The notes: generated by a model from the letters alone, not told the origin. 64,000 nucleotides of DNA from Candidatus Melainabacteria bacterium (GCA_003242885.1 QKMZ01000013.1:1-64000), one strand, 5' to 3'; shown: positions 16,852 to 26,396, counted from the first letter of the stretch. Made by a program: numbers and translations.

Positions 16852-17655
16852 ATGGATGTTTACTATATGGAAAAAACAAGGAAGTTAGTTCCACAGAGTG
16901 ATCGTCCAGCGCAGGATGCCTGGCTCGATCGCTTGAGTTACAGACGCCTTCTTTCCGTCGCTGGTTCGATGCTCATCGCAATCAAGGCGCCGGATGCGAC
17001 TCTTCGCAAGGTGTTTAACGCTGCGCGCATGGTGCCGAGCAACATGCGCCACACGGAGGCGGGAAAGCAAGCTCGCGAAGCACTGGTGTTCGAGATGAAG
17101 CAGTACCTGAAAGTACACCGCACACTCGACCCCAGCCGCGTCGAAGGCATCGCTCGTCCGCAAGAAAAGCGCTTTCCGGCGTATTCCGAATGGGGTACTT
17201 TGCCGCCTGGGTTCTGGCATGTTAGCTTCGAAGAATTCGTTGACAAGCTCGCCTTCAACGCTCACCGCAGATCTCAGCTGAAGCTCCTCCACGAGGCGCT
17301 GACGATGCTGAAAGCGGCAGGGTGCAAGAAGGTGACGATTGCCGGCAGCTTCGTAAGCAGCAAGCCAAAGCCCAGCGACATCGACCTGATTTGGGATACG
17401 GAAGGTTTGGATGATGAGAAGCTGGACTCTATCTTCGACGAGCAGCATGGCATCGAACTGCAGAGGCAGTACGGTATCGATGGCTGCAGCGAGGAGTGGA
17501 AGCTCAAGCTCTCTATTGTTCAGTCTCTCTGGGGTGCTGACGCTCCGAAGGCGGAAGACTTTGTCGGTGATGAGTTCGAGCAGCTGCCGCGCTTCCGCGC
17601 TGTCGGCGTGCTTGCTCTCGACCTCACCCAAGAGCTCCCCCGCCTTCGGTTCTGA
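16852..17655 (+). CDS. Nucleotidyltransferase-fold protein (DUF6932-like)
   Basis: In this 267-residue protein the core motif is TIAGSFVSSKPKPSDIDLIW (~165-184), a GS...DxD signature of minimal nucleotidyltransferases. The surrounding pattern, GFWHVSFEEFVDKLAFNAHR before and an insert with GDEFEQLPR after, resembles the DUF6932 group. The substrate is unknown; some members are linked to defence or toxin-antitoxin loci. It stands alone with ~500 empty bases upstream next to vapBC. The ATG at 16852 gives MDVYYMEKTR; the internal ATG at 16867 is an alternative start. A long frame on the opposite strand is judged a shadow. Confidence 0.7.
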   Translation: MDVYYMEKTRKLVPQSDRPAQDAWLDRLSYRRLLSVAGSMLIAIKAPDATLRKVFNAARMVPSNMRHTEAGKQAREALVFEMKQYLKVHRTLDPSRVEGIARPQEKRFPAYSEWGTLPPGFWHVSFEEFVDKLAFNAHRRSQLKLLHEALTMLKAAGCKKVTIAGSFVSSKPKPSDIDLIWDTEGLDDEKLDSIFDEQHGIELQRQYGIDGCSEEWKLKLSIVQSLWGADAPKAEDFVGDEFEQLPRFRAVGVLALDLTQELPRLRF

Positions 17656-17853
17656 ACCTACGACTGCCTTGGTCCGCGCCATTACAAGCGCAACCAGGTG
17701 CAGTCGTTTTTCAAACTCACCCTATTATATGCACTCGTATCTCGCTTGCAAAAGCCGAAAAACACAGAATGGTTCTGAACTTCATGAGCAAAACAGGTTC
17801 GAATTGCGAGAGAAAAGCGGGAGAAGAACGCACCAAGAACGCGAGAAGAGCGC

Positions 17854-17886
17854 GAGCTGGAGAGGGCGAAATACCCCCTCCAGCTC
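17854..17886 (-). terminator. Hairpin downstream of pckG
   Basis: A 9-bp perfect stem (GAGCTGGAG / CTCCAGCTC) extends by three G-C pairs after one mismatch. On the minus strand it lies 46 bases after the pckG stop and is followed by a T/C-rich stretch (TCTTCTC). It is a plausible terminator. Confidence 0.6.
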
Positions 17887-17931
17887 TACTCGGTTGGTCA
17901 GCTCAATGCGACACAGCGCCGCAAGCGGGGC

Positions 17932-19788
17932 TTAAGCCTTCTTCGGCTGGAAGCGCGTCTCCAGGCGCTCCAGGATGGAAGTGAAAGTGGCAGGAAGATG
18001 CTTGCCGACCTTGGCGAAGAAATCCCGCTGCAGCTCCAGCTCCTGAAGCCATTCCGCCGCATCGATCTTTATGGACGCTGCAAAACGTCCTTCATCTGCA
18101 GCAGGCACACCGCTCCAGTCGATATCGTTGAAACGCGGACGGAAGCCGAGCTCCGTCGATTCAGCGCCGCCGACTCCCGATGTGCGCTCGAAGATCCACT
18201 TCAAGACACGCATGTTTTCACCGTAGCCGGGCCAGAGGAAGTCGCCGTTCTGGTCCTTGCGGAACCAGTTGACGCAGAAGATCTGCGGCAAAGTACTGTC
18301 CTCACCGTCCACCACGCTGTTCTCGATGGTGTCACCGATAGACAGCCAGTGAGCGAAGTAGTCGCCGATGTTGTAGCCGCAGAAAGGCAGCATCGCCATC
18401 GGATCGCGGCGCACCTGACCGACCGCACCAGCTGCCGCGGCAGTGGTCTCGGAGCCGAGCGTCGCACCCATGTACACGCCGTCGCGCCAGCTGTACGCCT
18501 GCACCACCAGCGGTACCGTCGTCTGCCGGCGACCACCGAAAACGAAAGCGCTGATCGGCACACCGGCGGGGTTGTCCCAGTTCTCATCCAGAGACGGGCA
18601 GTTGGTCGCAGCGACAGTGAAACGGGCGTTCGGATGCGCAGCTTTGCGGCCGCAATCCGGCGTCCATTCCTTGCCTTGCCAGTCGATGAGCTTAGCCGGC
18701 GGGGTGTCTGTGAGACCTTCCCACCACACATCTCCTTCGGGTGTCATCGCCACATTGGTGAAGATGCAATCGCGCTGCAGCGAGGCAATCGCGTTGGGGT
18801 TGGTCTTCGCAGACGTGCCGGGCGCGACGCCGAAGTAGCCGGCCTCCGGATTGATCGCGCGCAGCACGTTGTCCTGTCCGCGCTTGATCCAGGCGATGTC
18901 GTCGCCCACCGTTGTGACCTTCCAGCCTTCCAGCCCCTTGGGCGGGACTAGCATGGCCAGATTTGTCTTGCCGCATGCACTCGGGAAAGCGCATGCGATG
19001 TACTTCTTCTCACCCTCAGGCGACTCGAGCCCGAGAATGAGCATGTGCTCCGCCAGCCAGCCTTGCTGATGCGCCATCGCCGAGGCTATGCGCAGCGCAA
19101 AGCACTTCTTGCCGAGCAGCGCGTTGCCGCCGTAGCCTGAGCCGTAGGAGATGATCTCACGCGTCTCAGGAAAGTGGCAGATGTACTTTGTGTCCGGGTT
19201 GCACGGCCAGGCGACATCCGCTTCGCCGTCAGCGAGCGGGCTGCCGACCGAATGCAAACACGGGACATAGTCGCCTTCAGCACCGAGCGAGTCCAGCACC
19301 GCCTTGCCCATGCGCGTCATCATTCGCATGCTGACCACGACATAGGGCGAATCGGTGATCTCGACGCCGATGTGCGAGATGTTCGACCCAAGCGGTCCCA
19401 TGCTGAATGGGATCACATACATGACACGGCCACGCATGCAGCCGTCGAAAAGGTTCTGCAGAGTCTCCTTGGCTTCCTTTGGATGCATCCAATTGTTGGT
19501 CGGACCAGCCTCTTCGGGCTGGTTGGTGCAGATGAAGGTGCGTTCTTCCACACGGGCGACATCCGAGACATCCGAGCGCGCCAGAAAGCTGTTCGGGCGC
19601 AGTTCGGCATTGAGAGGGATGAGGGTCCCGCTGGCCACCATCTCGGCAGTAAGCTTGTCGGCCTCGGCTTGCGAACCGTCGCAGATATGAATGCGTGACG
19701 GTTTGCACAGGGCGGCAACCTGCGAGATCCACTCGTTCAAACGTTTGTGATCGACGAGCGCGGTGGACGTGGACTGGGTTTCTGTCAT
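17932..19788 (-). CDS. pckG: Phosphoenolpyruvate carboxykinase (GTP)
   Basis: This 618-residue enzyme interconverts oxaloacetate and PEP with GTP, the entry to gluconeogenesis or an anaplerotic route. GTP-type signatures are clear: the kinase P-loop region FPSACGKTNLAM, TVGDDIAWI, GVAPGTSAKTNPNA, and FVFGGRRQTTVPLV. The family length is ~600-620, which fits ATG 19788 with AGGAAAA three bases before it; a longer frame upstream lacks support. Codon use is strongly G/C-ending, unlike the kinases or TPR genes. A hairpin follows the stop. Confidence 0.96.
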   Translation of the reverse strand: MTETQSTSTALVDHKRLNEWISQVAALCKPSRIHICDGSQAEADKLTAEMVASGTLIPLNAELRPNSFLARSDVSDVARVEERTFICTNQPEEAGPTNNWMHPKEAKETLQNLFDGCMRGRVMYVIPFSMGPLGSNISHIGVEITDSPYVVVSMRMMTRMGKAVLDSLGAEGDYVPCLHSVGSPLADGEADVAWPCNPDTKYICHFPETREIISYGSGYGGNALLGKKCFALRIASAMAHQQGWLAEHMLILGLESPEGEKKYIACAFPSACGKTNLAMLVPPKGLEGWKVTTVGDDIAWIKRGQDNVLRAINPEAGYFGVAPGTSAKTNPNAIASLQRDCIFTNVAMTPEGDVWWEGLTDTPPAKLIDWQGKEWTPDCGRKAAHPNARFTVAATNCPSLDENWDNPAGVPISAFVFGGRRQTTVPLVVQAYSWRDGVYMGATLGSETTAAAAGAVGQVRRDPMAMLPFCGYNIGDYFAHWLSIGDTIENSVVDGEDSTLPQIFCVNWFRKDQNGDFLWPGYGENMRVLKWIFERTSGVGGAESTELGFRPRFNDIDWSGVPAADEGRFAASIKIDAAEWLQELELQRDFFAKVGKHLPATFTSILERLETRFQPKKA

Positions 19789-20152
19789 GTGGTTTTCCTG
19801 GTTGAGGTCTCTTGACGTCCCTGAAATCAAACGGCGGCTTCTATTCCATCTCAAATGCGACAAGGCAAATGGGCTGAAATCGAAGCGGCTATTTGATTCG
19901 GGGGTCGGTATGTTTCCAGTGGGCAGAAGTAAAAACTGAGGTTGAAACTTAGCATTGCCCGGCGGAGTAGACCAAAAAGGTCGAAACGCGCAATAAAACG
20001 AAAAGAATCTCGGACACGCGAACCAGCCTAGAGAGCCGCATGCAATCTTTTGTCATATTGATTTTCTGTGTCGTAATGCAAAGCGTTTTGCGAAGCACTC
20101 GGCAAGCGCAGCTTGCGCTAGAGATACTGCAAACGCTTTTGCTTAGCCGGAC
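19789..20152. other. Intergenic region with a cluster of short palindromes
   Basis: This 364-base region lies between the S1-like gene and pckG, both on the minus strand. It holds AGCGCA-GCT-TGCGCT (20105-20119) and two near-palindromes, GCAAAGCGTTTTGC (20078-20091) and GCAAACGCTTTTGC (20129-20142). They may end the upstream transcript or bind a regulator of pckG. No gene is seen. Confidence 0.5.
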
Positions 20153-20449
20153 TTAACGAGTGCGATCTTGCCAGTTTTGAAACCGTGCGAGAATAATCTC
20201 TCCCAGTTTGCAATATCGGTCGGTTTTGAGAAACCCTTTATTGCCGTCGCGGAGAATCAAAACTTCGAATCCTCCGTCACGAAATCCAACCACTTCACAT
20301 TGAAGTGTTTCTTCCGAGGAATATTGCGGACTACCACTGTCAGCCGCTCCAACGGCTGTTCTCGATGGCGGATATCTGCCGTCACCTGAGGATCCGGAAG
20401 TTTCCGTTTGAGTCTTCGGAACTCCTTCGCGGTCTGGATCTGCAGCCAT
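20153..20449 (-). CDS. Small protein with possible S1-like RNA-binding domain
   Basis: In this 98-residue protein, residues ~48-95 (LQCEVVGFRDGGFEVLI, GNKGFLKT, GEIILARFQNW) have the strand pattern of an S1/OB fold; the N-terminal half is disordered and Ser/Gly/Pro-rich. The ATG at 20449 has GTGAGG seven bases upstream and lies nine bases after the stop of the TPR gene, so the two are cotranscribed. The S1 assignment is tentative. Confidence 0.6.
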   Translation of the reverse strand: MAADPDREGVPKTQTETSGSSGDGRYPPSRTAVGAADSGSPQYSSEETLQCEVVGFRDGGFEVLILRDGNKGFLKTDRYCKLGEIILARFQNWQDRTR

Positions 20450-20458
20450 TCGCTATCC

Positions 20459-21607
20459 TCACTTTTTGGGTTTGCCTTTGAGGTTTTTGCCAGCTTTGTC
20501 TCTGATGATCTTGGCTGCCTGAACCAATTTCGGATTCTTTTTGATCTTGGCGGCTTCATCCATCGACTCTTTAAGTTTGCCCATTTCATAGTAGGACATA
20601 GCCAGAATCAAGCGAGCTTGCTCATCATCAGGATGCAGTTTCAAAAGATTATTGCTCTCTGCAATTGCGTCAGCATGCCGCCCAAGCTTATGCAGCGCTG
20701 TCATACGCAGCTGTTGAACTTTCTCTCTGGGTGGACATCCGCCTTTATTCAATTCGGCATCGCTGAGCTTGAGCACTTGATCTACATCTTCCAAAGCCTT
20801 TTGCGGCTTAGCTTGAAGCATGTTGACCGTGGCACGCTGGAGCATAAACATCGGCTTGTGCGCAGGATCTTTCTGCATCATCTCGTCGAATTTTTCTGTC
20901 TGGACAGAACTCAAGTCGACAAGATTTCCGCCCTTAACAGCCAGGAATGAGGTTTTCTGCTGCTGGTTCGAAGCAATCAGCTTTCCGCCCATGGCTTTTT
21001 TCGCCATTTCTATATCTCGCTTAGCATTTTTTTTGTCACCTTTGCGCACATAGCAGACAGCGCGATCGCGGTAGGCTGCGGCTGAGCTGGGGTTCAAATT
21101 GATGACCTTCGTAAAATCTGCGAGCGCAAGGTCGTACTTTTTCATTTGCATGTATGCAACGGCCCGGCGATTGTAGACCTCGAAAGTGTCCTTGCGCAGC
21201 GCAATAGCCTTGTTGCAATCAGCGACGGCTTCGCCGTACCGCTTCATAGCAAGGAGTGTAAGAGCTCGGTCGGCGTAAGCAATACCGAGTTCTGGATTGG
21301 ATTTGATCAAATTTGTATAAGCCGCATGTGCTTGCGGCCATTTGCGAGCACGGCTCAACTTCACCGCATCTTGAAGGCTCTTCACTGATGAAACAAGAGC
21401 CTTTTGCTGTGCGGGTGTCACAACCACTTGCGGGGCTCCATTCGCCGCAGCCTTTGGAGCTACCTTTGCTGCGGGTTGCGCAGCGGCTTCCTTGGTTGTT
21501 GCAGCGGGTGCGGCTTGTCTATCTTGAGCTTGTGCTTGCCAGCCAAGCGAAAGAAAACCAGCCAGTGAGCCGGCTATGACTGCGCAGTGTTTCGGTTGAA
21601 TCTTCAT
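20459..21607 (-). CDS. Secreted TPR-repeat protein
   Basis: This 382-residue protein has SD AAAGG and a signal peptide MKIQPKHCAVIAGSLAGFLS with cleavage around AQAQD. An Ala/Pro-rich linker follows, then TPR units (~75-210: AYADRALTLLAMKRYGEAV, AVAYMQMKKYDLALADFTK). A second TPR block (~235-345) includes HADAIAESNNLLKLHPDDEQ, and the C-terminus is Lys-rich. It is probably periplasmic or surface-bound as a scaffold. It starts 37 bases after the debranching-enzyme stop in the same direction. Confidence 0.87.
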   Translation of the reverse strand: MKIQPKHCAVIAGSLAGFLSLGWQAQAQDRQAAPAATTKEAAAQPAAKVAPKAAANGAPQVVVTPAQQKALVSSVKSLQDAVKLSRARKWPQAHAAYTNLIKSNPELGIAYADRALTLLAMKRYGEAVADCNKAIALRKDTFEVYNRRAVAYMQMKKYDLALADFTKVINLNPSSAAAYRDRAVCYVRKGDKKNAKRDIEMAKKAMGGKLIASNQQQKTSFLAVKGGNLVDLSSVQTEKFDEMMQKDPAHKPMFMLQRATVNMLQAKPQKALEDVDQVLKLSDAELNKGGCPPREKVQQLRMTALHKLGRHADAIAESNNLLKLHPDDEQARLILAMSYYEMGKLKESMDEAAKIKKNPKLVQAAKIIRDKAGKNLKGKPKK

Positions 21608-21644
21608 GCCTTGTACCTTTGAGGTCTCCTACCAGTAAATGAAC

Positions 21645-23798
21645 CTAAACTGCCACCGCTGGCGGTGCAACGGTCGCTTCCAAAATTTCTCTGAGTTGTG
21701 GATATTTCAAAACCACCCTGGTCACTTCAGCCACAGACCAGGCTTGAGCAATACAACCCATGGGGCGATGCGGCTCATCGCCATCAAAGATCTCTGATAT
21801 TGAACCGATACATGCCTCTTCATTCATGTGCTGAATGAGTGGCAAAAGCCTTTCGGCAATGAATTCGAAATTGCTCTGCTGATGCCCATGAATAGCTACT
21901 CTAGCATCGACCCAATGACCAGCCAAAAACGGCCAGGCAGTACCCTGGTGATAAGTCAAGTCTCGATGGTACTGATCGGCGGCCTCCATGGTTTCGCCAT
22001 ATATACCCTTATAAGCCGGGTCACGCGGTGCCAAGGTACGCAAACCGAAGCCCGTCAGGAGTTCCCTTTCCACAACGGCAAGAACACCAGCCGCCTGCTC
22101 TGGACTAATGACCTTAAAAGGCAGACTGACAGCGAATATCTGGTTGGGCCTAATGCTCGGATCTACGTAGCCGTCTTTGCCGATTACATCGAAAAGGCAG
22201 CCCTCTGAATCGTTCCAGAAAGCAGAAAACCCGACACGCGCCTTCTCTGCCATGTCCGCATATCGGAGGGAAAGCCCCGTATGCATGTCAAATTCAGCAC
22301 CTTCAGAGCCGAGAACAGCCGATGCAAGAGTCGTGTGCAACAACTCAAGAGTCTTCAAAAGGTTGAACCAGAGCGCATTTATCTCAACAGCTTTGCCTTG
22401 CCGCGGCGTCACTACCAGATCGCCGCATTTTGCATCCATCCACGTTAGTTGTACATGCGGCTCACCGCCTTCCAACAGACCATCGACAGGATCGACTTTG
22501 ATACCGTGGCGCGTGCCTTGCAAGTGAGCGATTACCACTTTATCGAGAAGCGGCACTTGTTCTAGCAGGAAGGCAACATCGCCAGTGTTTCGATAGTATT
22601 CGTCTAGAGCAAACGCCCACCAGAGCGTTGCATCAATCGTGTTATATTGCGGATCTTGCCCTGAATCAGGGAAGTGGTTGGGAAGCAGTCCTTCGCTCAA
22701 ATGTTTCGCGAAAGTGGATAAAACACTGCGAGCAAGTGCATGCCTTCCGGTTTCAATCAACAAGCCTGTGATGCTAATCATCGCGTCCCGGCCCCAATCG
22801 GAAAACCAGTGGTACCCGGCCAAAATTGATGCACCACCTGTAGAGGCACGATGAACGATAAACTGATCGCCGGCAATGAGCAGCTGGTGCACAATGCGAC
22901 CTTGAGCACCGGACATGGCGACGATCTCCGCCTGCCGAATCCATTCATTGCGAACAACTTCTGCTATATCAAAAGTCTGTAGTGCAATCTCCAAGCCAGC
23001 CGTAATGGTGAACGATTCACCCGGTTTCAAATCAACAGTGATGAAGCCTGTCCGATAGAGATCTTCCGAGTCGGCAAGTCCGCGCTCCCACTCAGCCGAC
23101 CAACTGTAGTTCCAGTACCAGTCGCCATCTTCGGTGTAGCTACCGGAAGAGAAATCCAGATGCCATTCGCTTGCTTCCTCATAGGCTCGAATGGAAACAC
23201 CGTTAGAGCGCAGATTTTGCAAGAATTTCCAGCCAGCATCTCCTTTGGTTTCGCTATGAAAATCACGAAAATTCGCTAGAACAGCGGTCTTTAAAACCAA
23301 AGACTCACTGTTTCCCTGATCAGGAACCCACGTATAGCCGATCACCACTCGCTGCTCGCCATGTATCATCACCACTTGCTTGACGAGAACACCGCCAGGC
23401 AAGTCAAATTGCCAGGTCGGGACAGGCAGATTAGTGAACGCTCTCAGGTGTTCGTAACCATGGGGCGCGACTGCATCGCCCTGCCAGTACGAAGTAGAGA
23501 GTTCTGTCTCTTTTCCATCTGCTGTGACTGCCACTTCATCAAGGCGAGAAAGCAGCAGAGTACGGCGCACCGGCGGATCGAGTGCGGCTATGAAAAGTCC
23601 GTGGTAGCGGCGAGAATTTGCAAGCGCAATGGTTTGGCTGGCGTAAGAACCAAGGCCGTTGGTGCTCAGCCATTCGAGATCACTGCGCTCGGCGAGCGAA
23701 TCGGTTTGCTGCAATGCCTTGAAGTCAAGCACACAAAAGGAGCTTTCTTCATCGCCGATTTGTTTTTTGAGAAAGCTTTCTAGGCTGAAGCCGGACAC
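21645..23798 (-). CDS. Glycogen debranching enzyme-like amylo-alpha-1,6-glucosidase (GH133 type)
   Basis: This 717-residue protein starts at GTG with GAGGGG five bases upstream. The N-terminal GDE_N domain begins at WLSTNGLGSYASQT, and the C-terminal (alpha/alpha)6 catalytic domain carries GYHWFSDWGRDAMISI, YNTIDATLWW, QLTWMDAK and TYHQGTAWPF. These are hallmarks of bacterial amylo-alpha-1,6-glucosidase / GDE_C proteins. It should hydrolyse alpha-1,6 branch stubs in glycogen-like glucan in the cytoplasm. No glycogen synthase or phosphorylase is adjacent. A 7-bp hairpin lies just upstream of the start. Confidence 0.92.
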   Translation of the reverse strand: MSGFSLESFLKKQIGDEESSFCVLDFKALQQTDSLAERSDLEWLSTNGLGSYASQTIALANSRRYHGLFIAALDPPVRRTLLLSRLDEVAVTADGKETELSTSYWQGDAVAPHGYEHLRAFTNLPVPTWQFDLPGGVLVKQVVMIHGEQRVVIGYTWVPDQGNSESLVLKTAVLANFRDFHSETKGDAGWKFLQNLRSNGVSIRAYEEASEWHLDFSSGSYTEDGDWYWNYSWSAEWERGLADSEDLYRTGFITVDLKPGESFTITAGLEIALQTFDIAEVVRNEWIRQAEIVAMSGAQGRIVHQLLIAGDQFIVHRASTGGASILAGYHWFSDWGRDAMISITGLLIETGRHALARSVLSTFAKHLSEGLLPNHFPDSGQDPQYNTIDATLWWAFALDEYYRNTGDVAFLLEQVPLLDKVVIAHLQGTRHGIKVDPVDGLLEGGEPHVQLTWMDAKCGDLVVTPRQGKAVEINALWFNLLKTLELLHTTLASAVLGSEGAEFDMHTGLSLRYADMAEKARVGFSAFWNDSEGCLFDVIGKDGYVDPSIRPNQIFAVSLPFKVISPEQAAGVLAVVERELLTGFGLRTLAPRDPAYKGIYGETMEAADQYHRDLTYHQGTAWPFLAGHWVDARVAIHGHQQSNFEFIAERLLPLIQHMNEEACIGSISEIFDGDEPHRPMGCIAQAWSVAEVTRVVLKYPQLREILEATVAPPAVAV

Positions 23799-23815
23799 GC
23801 AAACCCCTCAACTGC

Positions 23816-23832
23816 AGAGGGTTTCACCCTCT
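23816..23832 (-). other. Leader hairpin just upstream of the debranching enzyme
   Basis: AGAGGGT-TTC-ACCCTCT forms a perfect 7-bp stem 18 bases before the GTG start on the minus strand. It could shape the 5' leader or terminate upstream transcription. Its effect is unknown. Confidence 0.35.
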
Positions 23833-23938
23833 ACCTCACACCCCTTGACAACTTCAACCAAAAAAAATATGTCCTGGTGAAGGTCATTAGTTTACCCGCA
23901 CCAGAACATATTCAGGGGTTTAGGAAGCCATGAGCGTC

Positions 23939-23991
23939 CATGGAGGGACAACCGAACCTGCGCACAAGCACAAGTTCGGCGCCCCTCCGTG
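23939..23991 (-). terminator. Two-part hairpin after the His-rich gene
   Basis: GGAGGG pairs with CCCTCC, and inside it CCGAAC pairs with GTTCGG. The structure starts 14 bases after the stop of the His-rich gene on the minus strand. There is no clear U-run, so it is a structural barrier or weak terminator. Confidence 0.4.
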
Positions 23992-24005
23992 AAACAATCA
24001 CGACC

Positions 24006-25163
24006 TCAGCGAGGCAGCGTGACGACGATGTCCACCTTCTGCAATCCCGACTTGTCGGGCTCTGCGTCGGTGCTGGCGTCGATCACCTTGCCGAGATCCG
24101 CGCCGGATCCGGGCACTTCACCAGCCGGAACCGGAGGACACTTGTCCACCGGAGGCTGGGGCGGCTGCGGCTCGGTCGGAGCGGGCGTGGTGTTGTCACC
24201 TTCGCCGCTTTCGAGACCGGGCAGAGTGACTGCGAAGAACTCCCGATTGCGCTTCTGCATCTCGTTGGGAGTGGCAGCCTTGAGGACTTCCAGGAGTTCC
24301 TGGAGAATCTTGGCGGCCGCTTCCTGATGCTTCTGGAAGGGGATGATCTTGTAGCCGTACCGGTTGAAGTACCGCTGCCAGACGAGCTGGGAAGCGATAC
24401 GGATGGTGATGAGCGTGTCGTGGTCACCGGTCTCTTTGTAGTTCCACGTCACGATGCCGACTTCGAAGAAGGTCTTCGCATCCGGATCGTACAGCGGATC
24501 GCTCACCCACTCGTGCTTGCGCATCATGCGTAGCGAGGCAGCCAGACCCTTGTCCCAAATGGAGGGACGCCGGCCGACCTGCCAGATCTGCTTGACGAAG
24601 CGCGTTGAGCCGGTCGCATTCGGGTAGTAACCAGCCGGAGGCTGATTGACCACATCGTAAGGCGGCAGCCACGGCTGATCGTCAGCCAGTTGATACTCGA
24701 CACGATCTTCGCCGTTCATCGACGGGCGGAAGGTGTCGAGACGAATGACGTCATACTTCTTGGCGATGCCGGGCAGGTGAGCAGCGATGTCGACGTCGCC
24801 GTGAGCCACGACGTGCGCCACGAACATCCGACGCTCGCCGTGGAAGTTGGGAACCTCCGGTGCCACGTCGCAACGCTCCTGCTTGGAGCGCGCCTGCTGA
24901 TTACCCGCATGGCTGTGCGATGCATGCCCGGAGCCACTCGGACCGCTCTGGCAGTGATGACCGTGAGCCATCATACCGAAGCCGGAGAAGTGTCCGTGCG
25001 AATGCCCCTGGTGGCTGTAGCCGATGCTCAGCGCCTCGAAGGTGCTGTGCCCGGCGCCATGCTCTGTAGGATTTCCGTACGCGTCATGACCATGACCGAA
25101 GTGCGCTCCCATTGCGCCATCGTGGCCGTCATGGTCGCCAAAAGCGCCATCATTTCCGTCCAT
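24006..25163 (-). CDS. Hypothetical protein with His-rich N-terminus
   Basis: This 385-residue protein has a consensus ribosome site (AAAGGAGAT) five bases before ATG 25163. Residues 1-95 are rich in His, Gly and Asp (DGHDGAMGAHFGHGHDAYG, HGHHCQSG, HASHSH), with no signal peptide. A folded middle (~105-320) includes RMFVAHVVAHGDVDIAAHLP and ATGSTRFVKQIWQVGRRPS, then a Pro-rich linker and a short C-terminal strand (KVDIVVTLP). No known family is recognised. The His tract may bind metal. Codons are strongly G/C-ending and the SD is ideal, which suggests high expression. Confidence 0.75.
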   Translation of the reverse strand: MDGNDGAFGDHDGHDGAMGAHFGHGHDAYGNPTEHGAGHSTFEALSIGYSHQGHSHGHFSGFGMMAHGHHCQSGPSGSGHASHSHAGNQQARSKQERCDVAPEVPNFHGERRMFVAHVVAHGDVDIAAHLPGIAKKYDVIRLDTFRPSMNGEDRVEYQLADDQPWLPPYDVVNQPPAGYYPNATGSTRFVKQIWQVGRRPSIWDKGLAASLRMMRKHEWVSDPLYDPDAKTFFEVGIVTWNYKETGDHDTLITIRIASQLVWQRYFNRYGYKIIPFQKHQEAAAKILQELLEVLKAATPNEMQKRNREFFAVTLPGLESGEGDNTTPAPTEPQPPQPPVDKCPPVPAGEVPGSGADLGKVIDASTDAEPDKSGLQKVDIVVTLPR

Positions 25164-25326
25164 ATGAGATCTCCTTTGAGCGTTGTGAAACGCCCGCTTA
25201 CAGTTAGAACGAAACCCCAACCGGCGCCGCCGGTCGGGAATTTCAGAGAAGAAGCAGAGCGACGCAGAGTCGCTCGTAATTCAATCAGCGCATGCAACGC
25301 CTTTCGCGATGCAGCGCCTCAACGAG

Positions 25327-26298
25327 CTAGGCTGGAATTGCCGCGAGCCGCTCGATCAGCTCATCGACAATGGTCGCGATCAGTTTGTCCACCGGACCAA
25401 CCGTCGTACCCGTTATGCCGCGCGAACGCCTTTCCACCAGCCAGTTGAGAAACAACAGGCGGCTGAGCGTCTCGGCGTGCGGCAAAACTCTTCGCACATC
25501 TTGGACATCACGTCCGGCCTCGTAGCAGTAAGCGTCGATGATGTCCTCGCGATAACGAGCAAGCGCACCATTTTTCTGATGCGGCATCGTCACTGTCGCC
25601 AGGTCCATCAGAGGAACACCAAGCATGGTGAACCACGACCAGTCGATGAAAAACAAACGCTGTTCGCGCTTGATGATGTTTTCCGCGTAGAGATCACCGT
25701 GAACCAGGGAGAACGGCTCTCCGGCAAGCTTTGGTGCCAATGTGCCGGCAAGCGTCTTCAGGCTCTTCACCTGAGAACGGCTGACCAGCTTCCACCCGGA
25801 CAACTTGCGCGTCAGCTTCACGCTGAACTCTACGTAGTCGATAGGCAAGAGCGTGCTCAAGATGCCCATCTGCACCAGTTCGTCGGTGCGGTAGCAATAA
25901 GAGCGGTGCATCTTCGCCAGGTCTTCACCGAGGCGTTGAGCAATCTCCTTGGTCGCGACTTCTTTGACCTGCACATTGCCCAGGTCTTCCATGAACATCG
26001 CCGTCACTTCACCGAAATGCGCTGCCATGTAGAGCTGCGCCGAATTGGTGATGGAAGGGATGAGAATGCGCTCGTGCAAGTCCTGCTCGATATCCCAGGG
26101 TGGCAACACTTGCTTGTAGATGAGCGACGTCGGCAGCGCATCTCGAATTTTGAGGCGCTCGACGTAGCTTAGATCGCGGTGACGAAGCAGCTCTCGCTCC
26201 TCAATCTCCACTTTCTTGCCGTAAAACTCTTTCAACCACGCCTGAAGCTTCTCTTCCGGAACCGGCGTGAGAAGTGTAAGGCTGGCATCTTCAGGCAT
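25327..26298 (-). CDS. Aminoglycoside-phosphotransferase-fold (APH) kinase
   Basis: In this 323-residue protein the catalytic loop is LVHGDLYAENII (HGDxxxxN) and the metal loop is FIDWSWFTMLG, as in the APH/choline kinase family. The upstream N-lobe has a Lys in LIYKQVLPPW and an EDLG hinge. The substrate is not identifiable; the fold covers small-molecule kinases and protein kinases such as HipA relatives. It lies 98 bases after the M24 peptidase and upstream of the His-rich gene, in one minus-strand series. It is not evidence of antibiotic resistance. Confidence 0.85.
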   Translation of the reverse strand: MPEDASLTLLTPVPEEKLQAWLKEFYGKKVEIEERELLRHRDLSYVERLKIRDALPTSLIYKQVLPPWDIEQDLHERILIPSITNSAQLYMAAHFGEVTAMFMEDLGNVQVKEVATKEIAQRLGEDLAKMHRSYCYRTDELVQMGILSTLLPIDYVEFSVKLTRKLSGWKLVSRSQVKSLKTLAGTLAPKLAGEPFSLVHGDLYAENIIKREQRLFFIDWSWFTMLGVPLMDLATVTMPHQKNGALARYREDIIDAYCYEAGRDVQDVRRVLPHAETLSRLLFLNWLVERRSRGITGTTVGPVDKLIATIVDELIERLAAIPA

Positions 26299-26396
26299 CG
26301 TTGTACCCTAATCGCTTTCTCTATCTTAGACTATGCCGCACGGCGCAGGGATCTATCACTCACGCGATCGATCACGAGCGCACGCAGAGGGTCGAG

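Noticed and set aside
16885..17682. Minus-strand frame of 265 codons opposite the nucleotidyltransferase-like gene
   Set aside because: The plus-strand frame has the GS...DxD motif; the minus frame has no recognisable motif or SD.
25327..26298. Antibiotic resistance call for the APH-fold gene
   Set aside because: Only the general kinase fold is supported; the sequence does not match known aminoglycoside-modifying subfamilies by pattern, and the context is peptidases.
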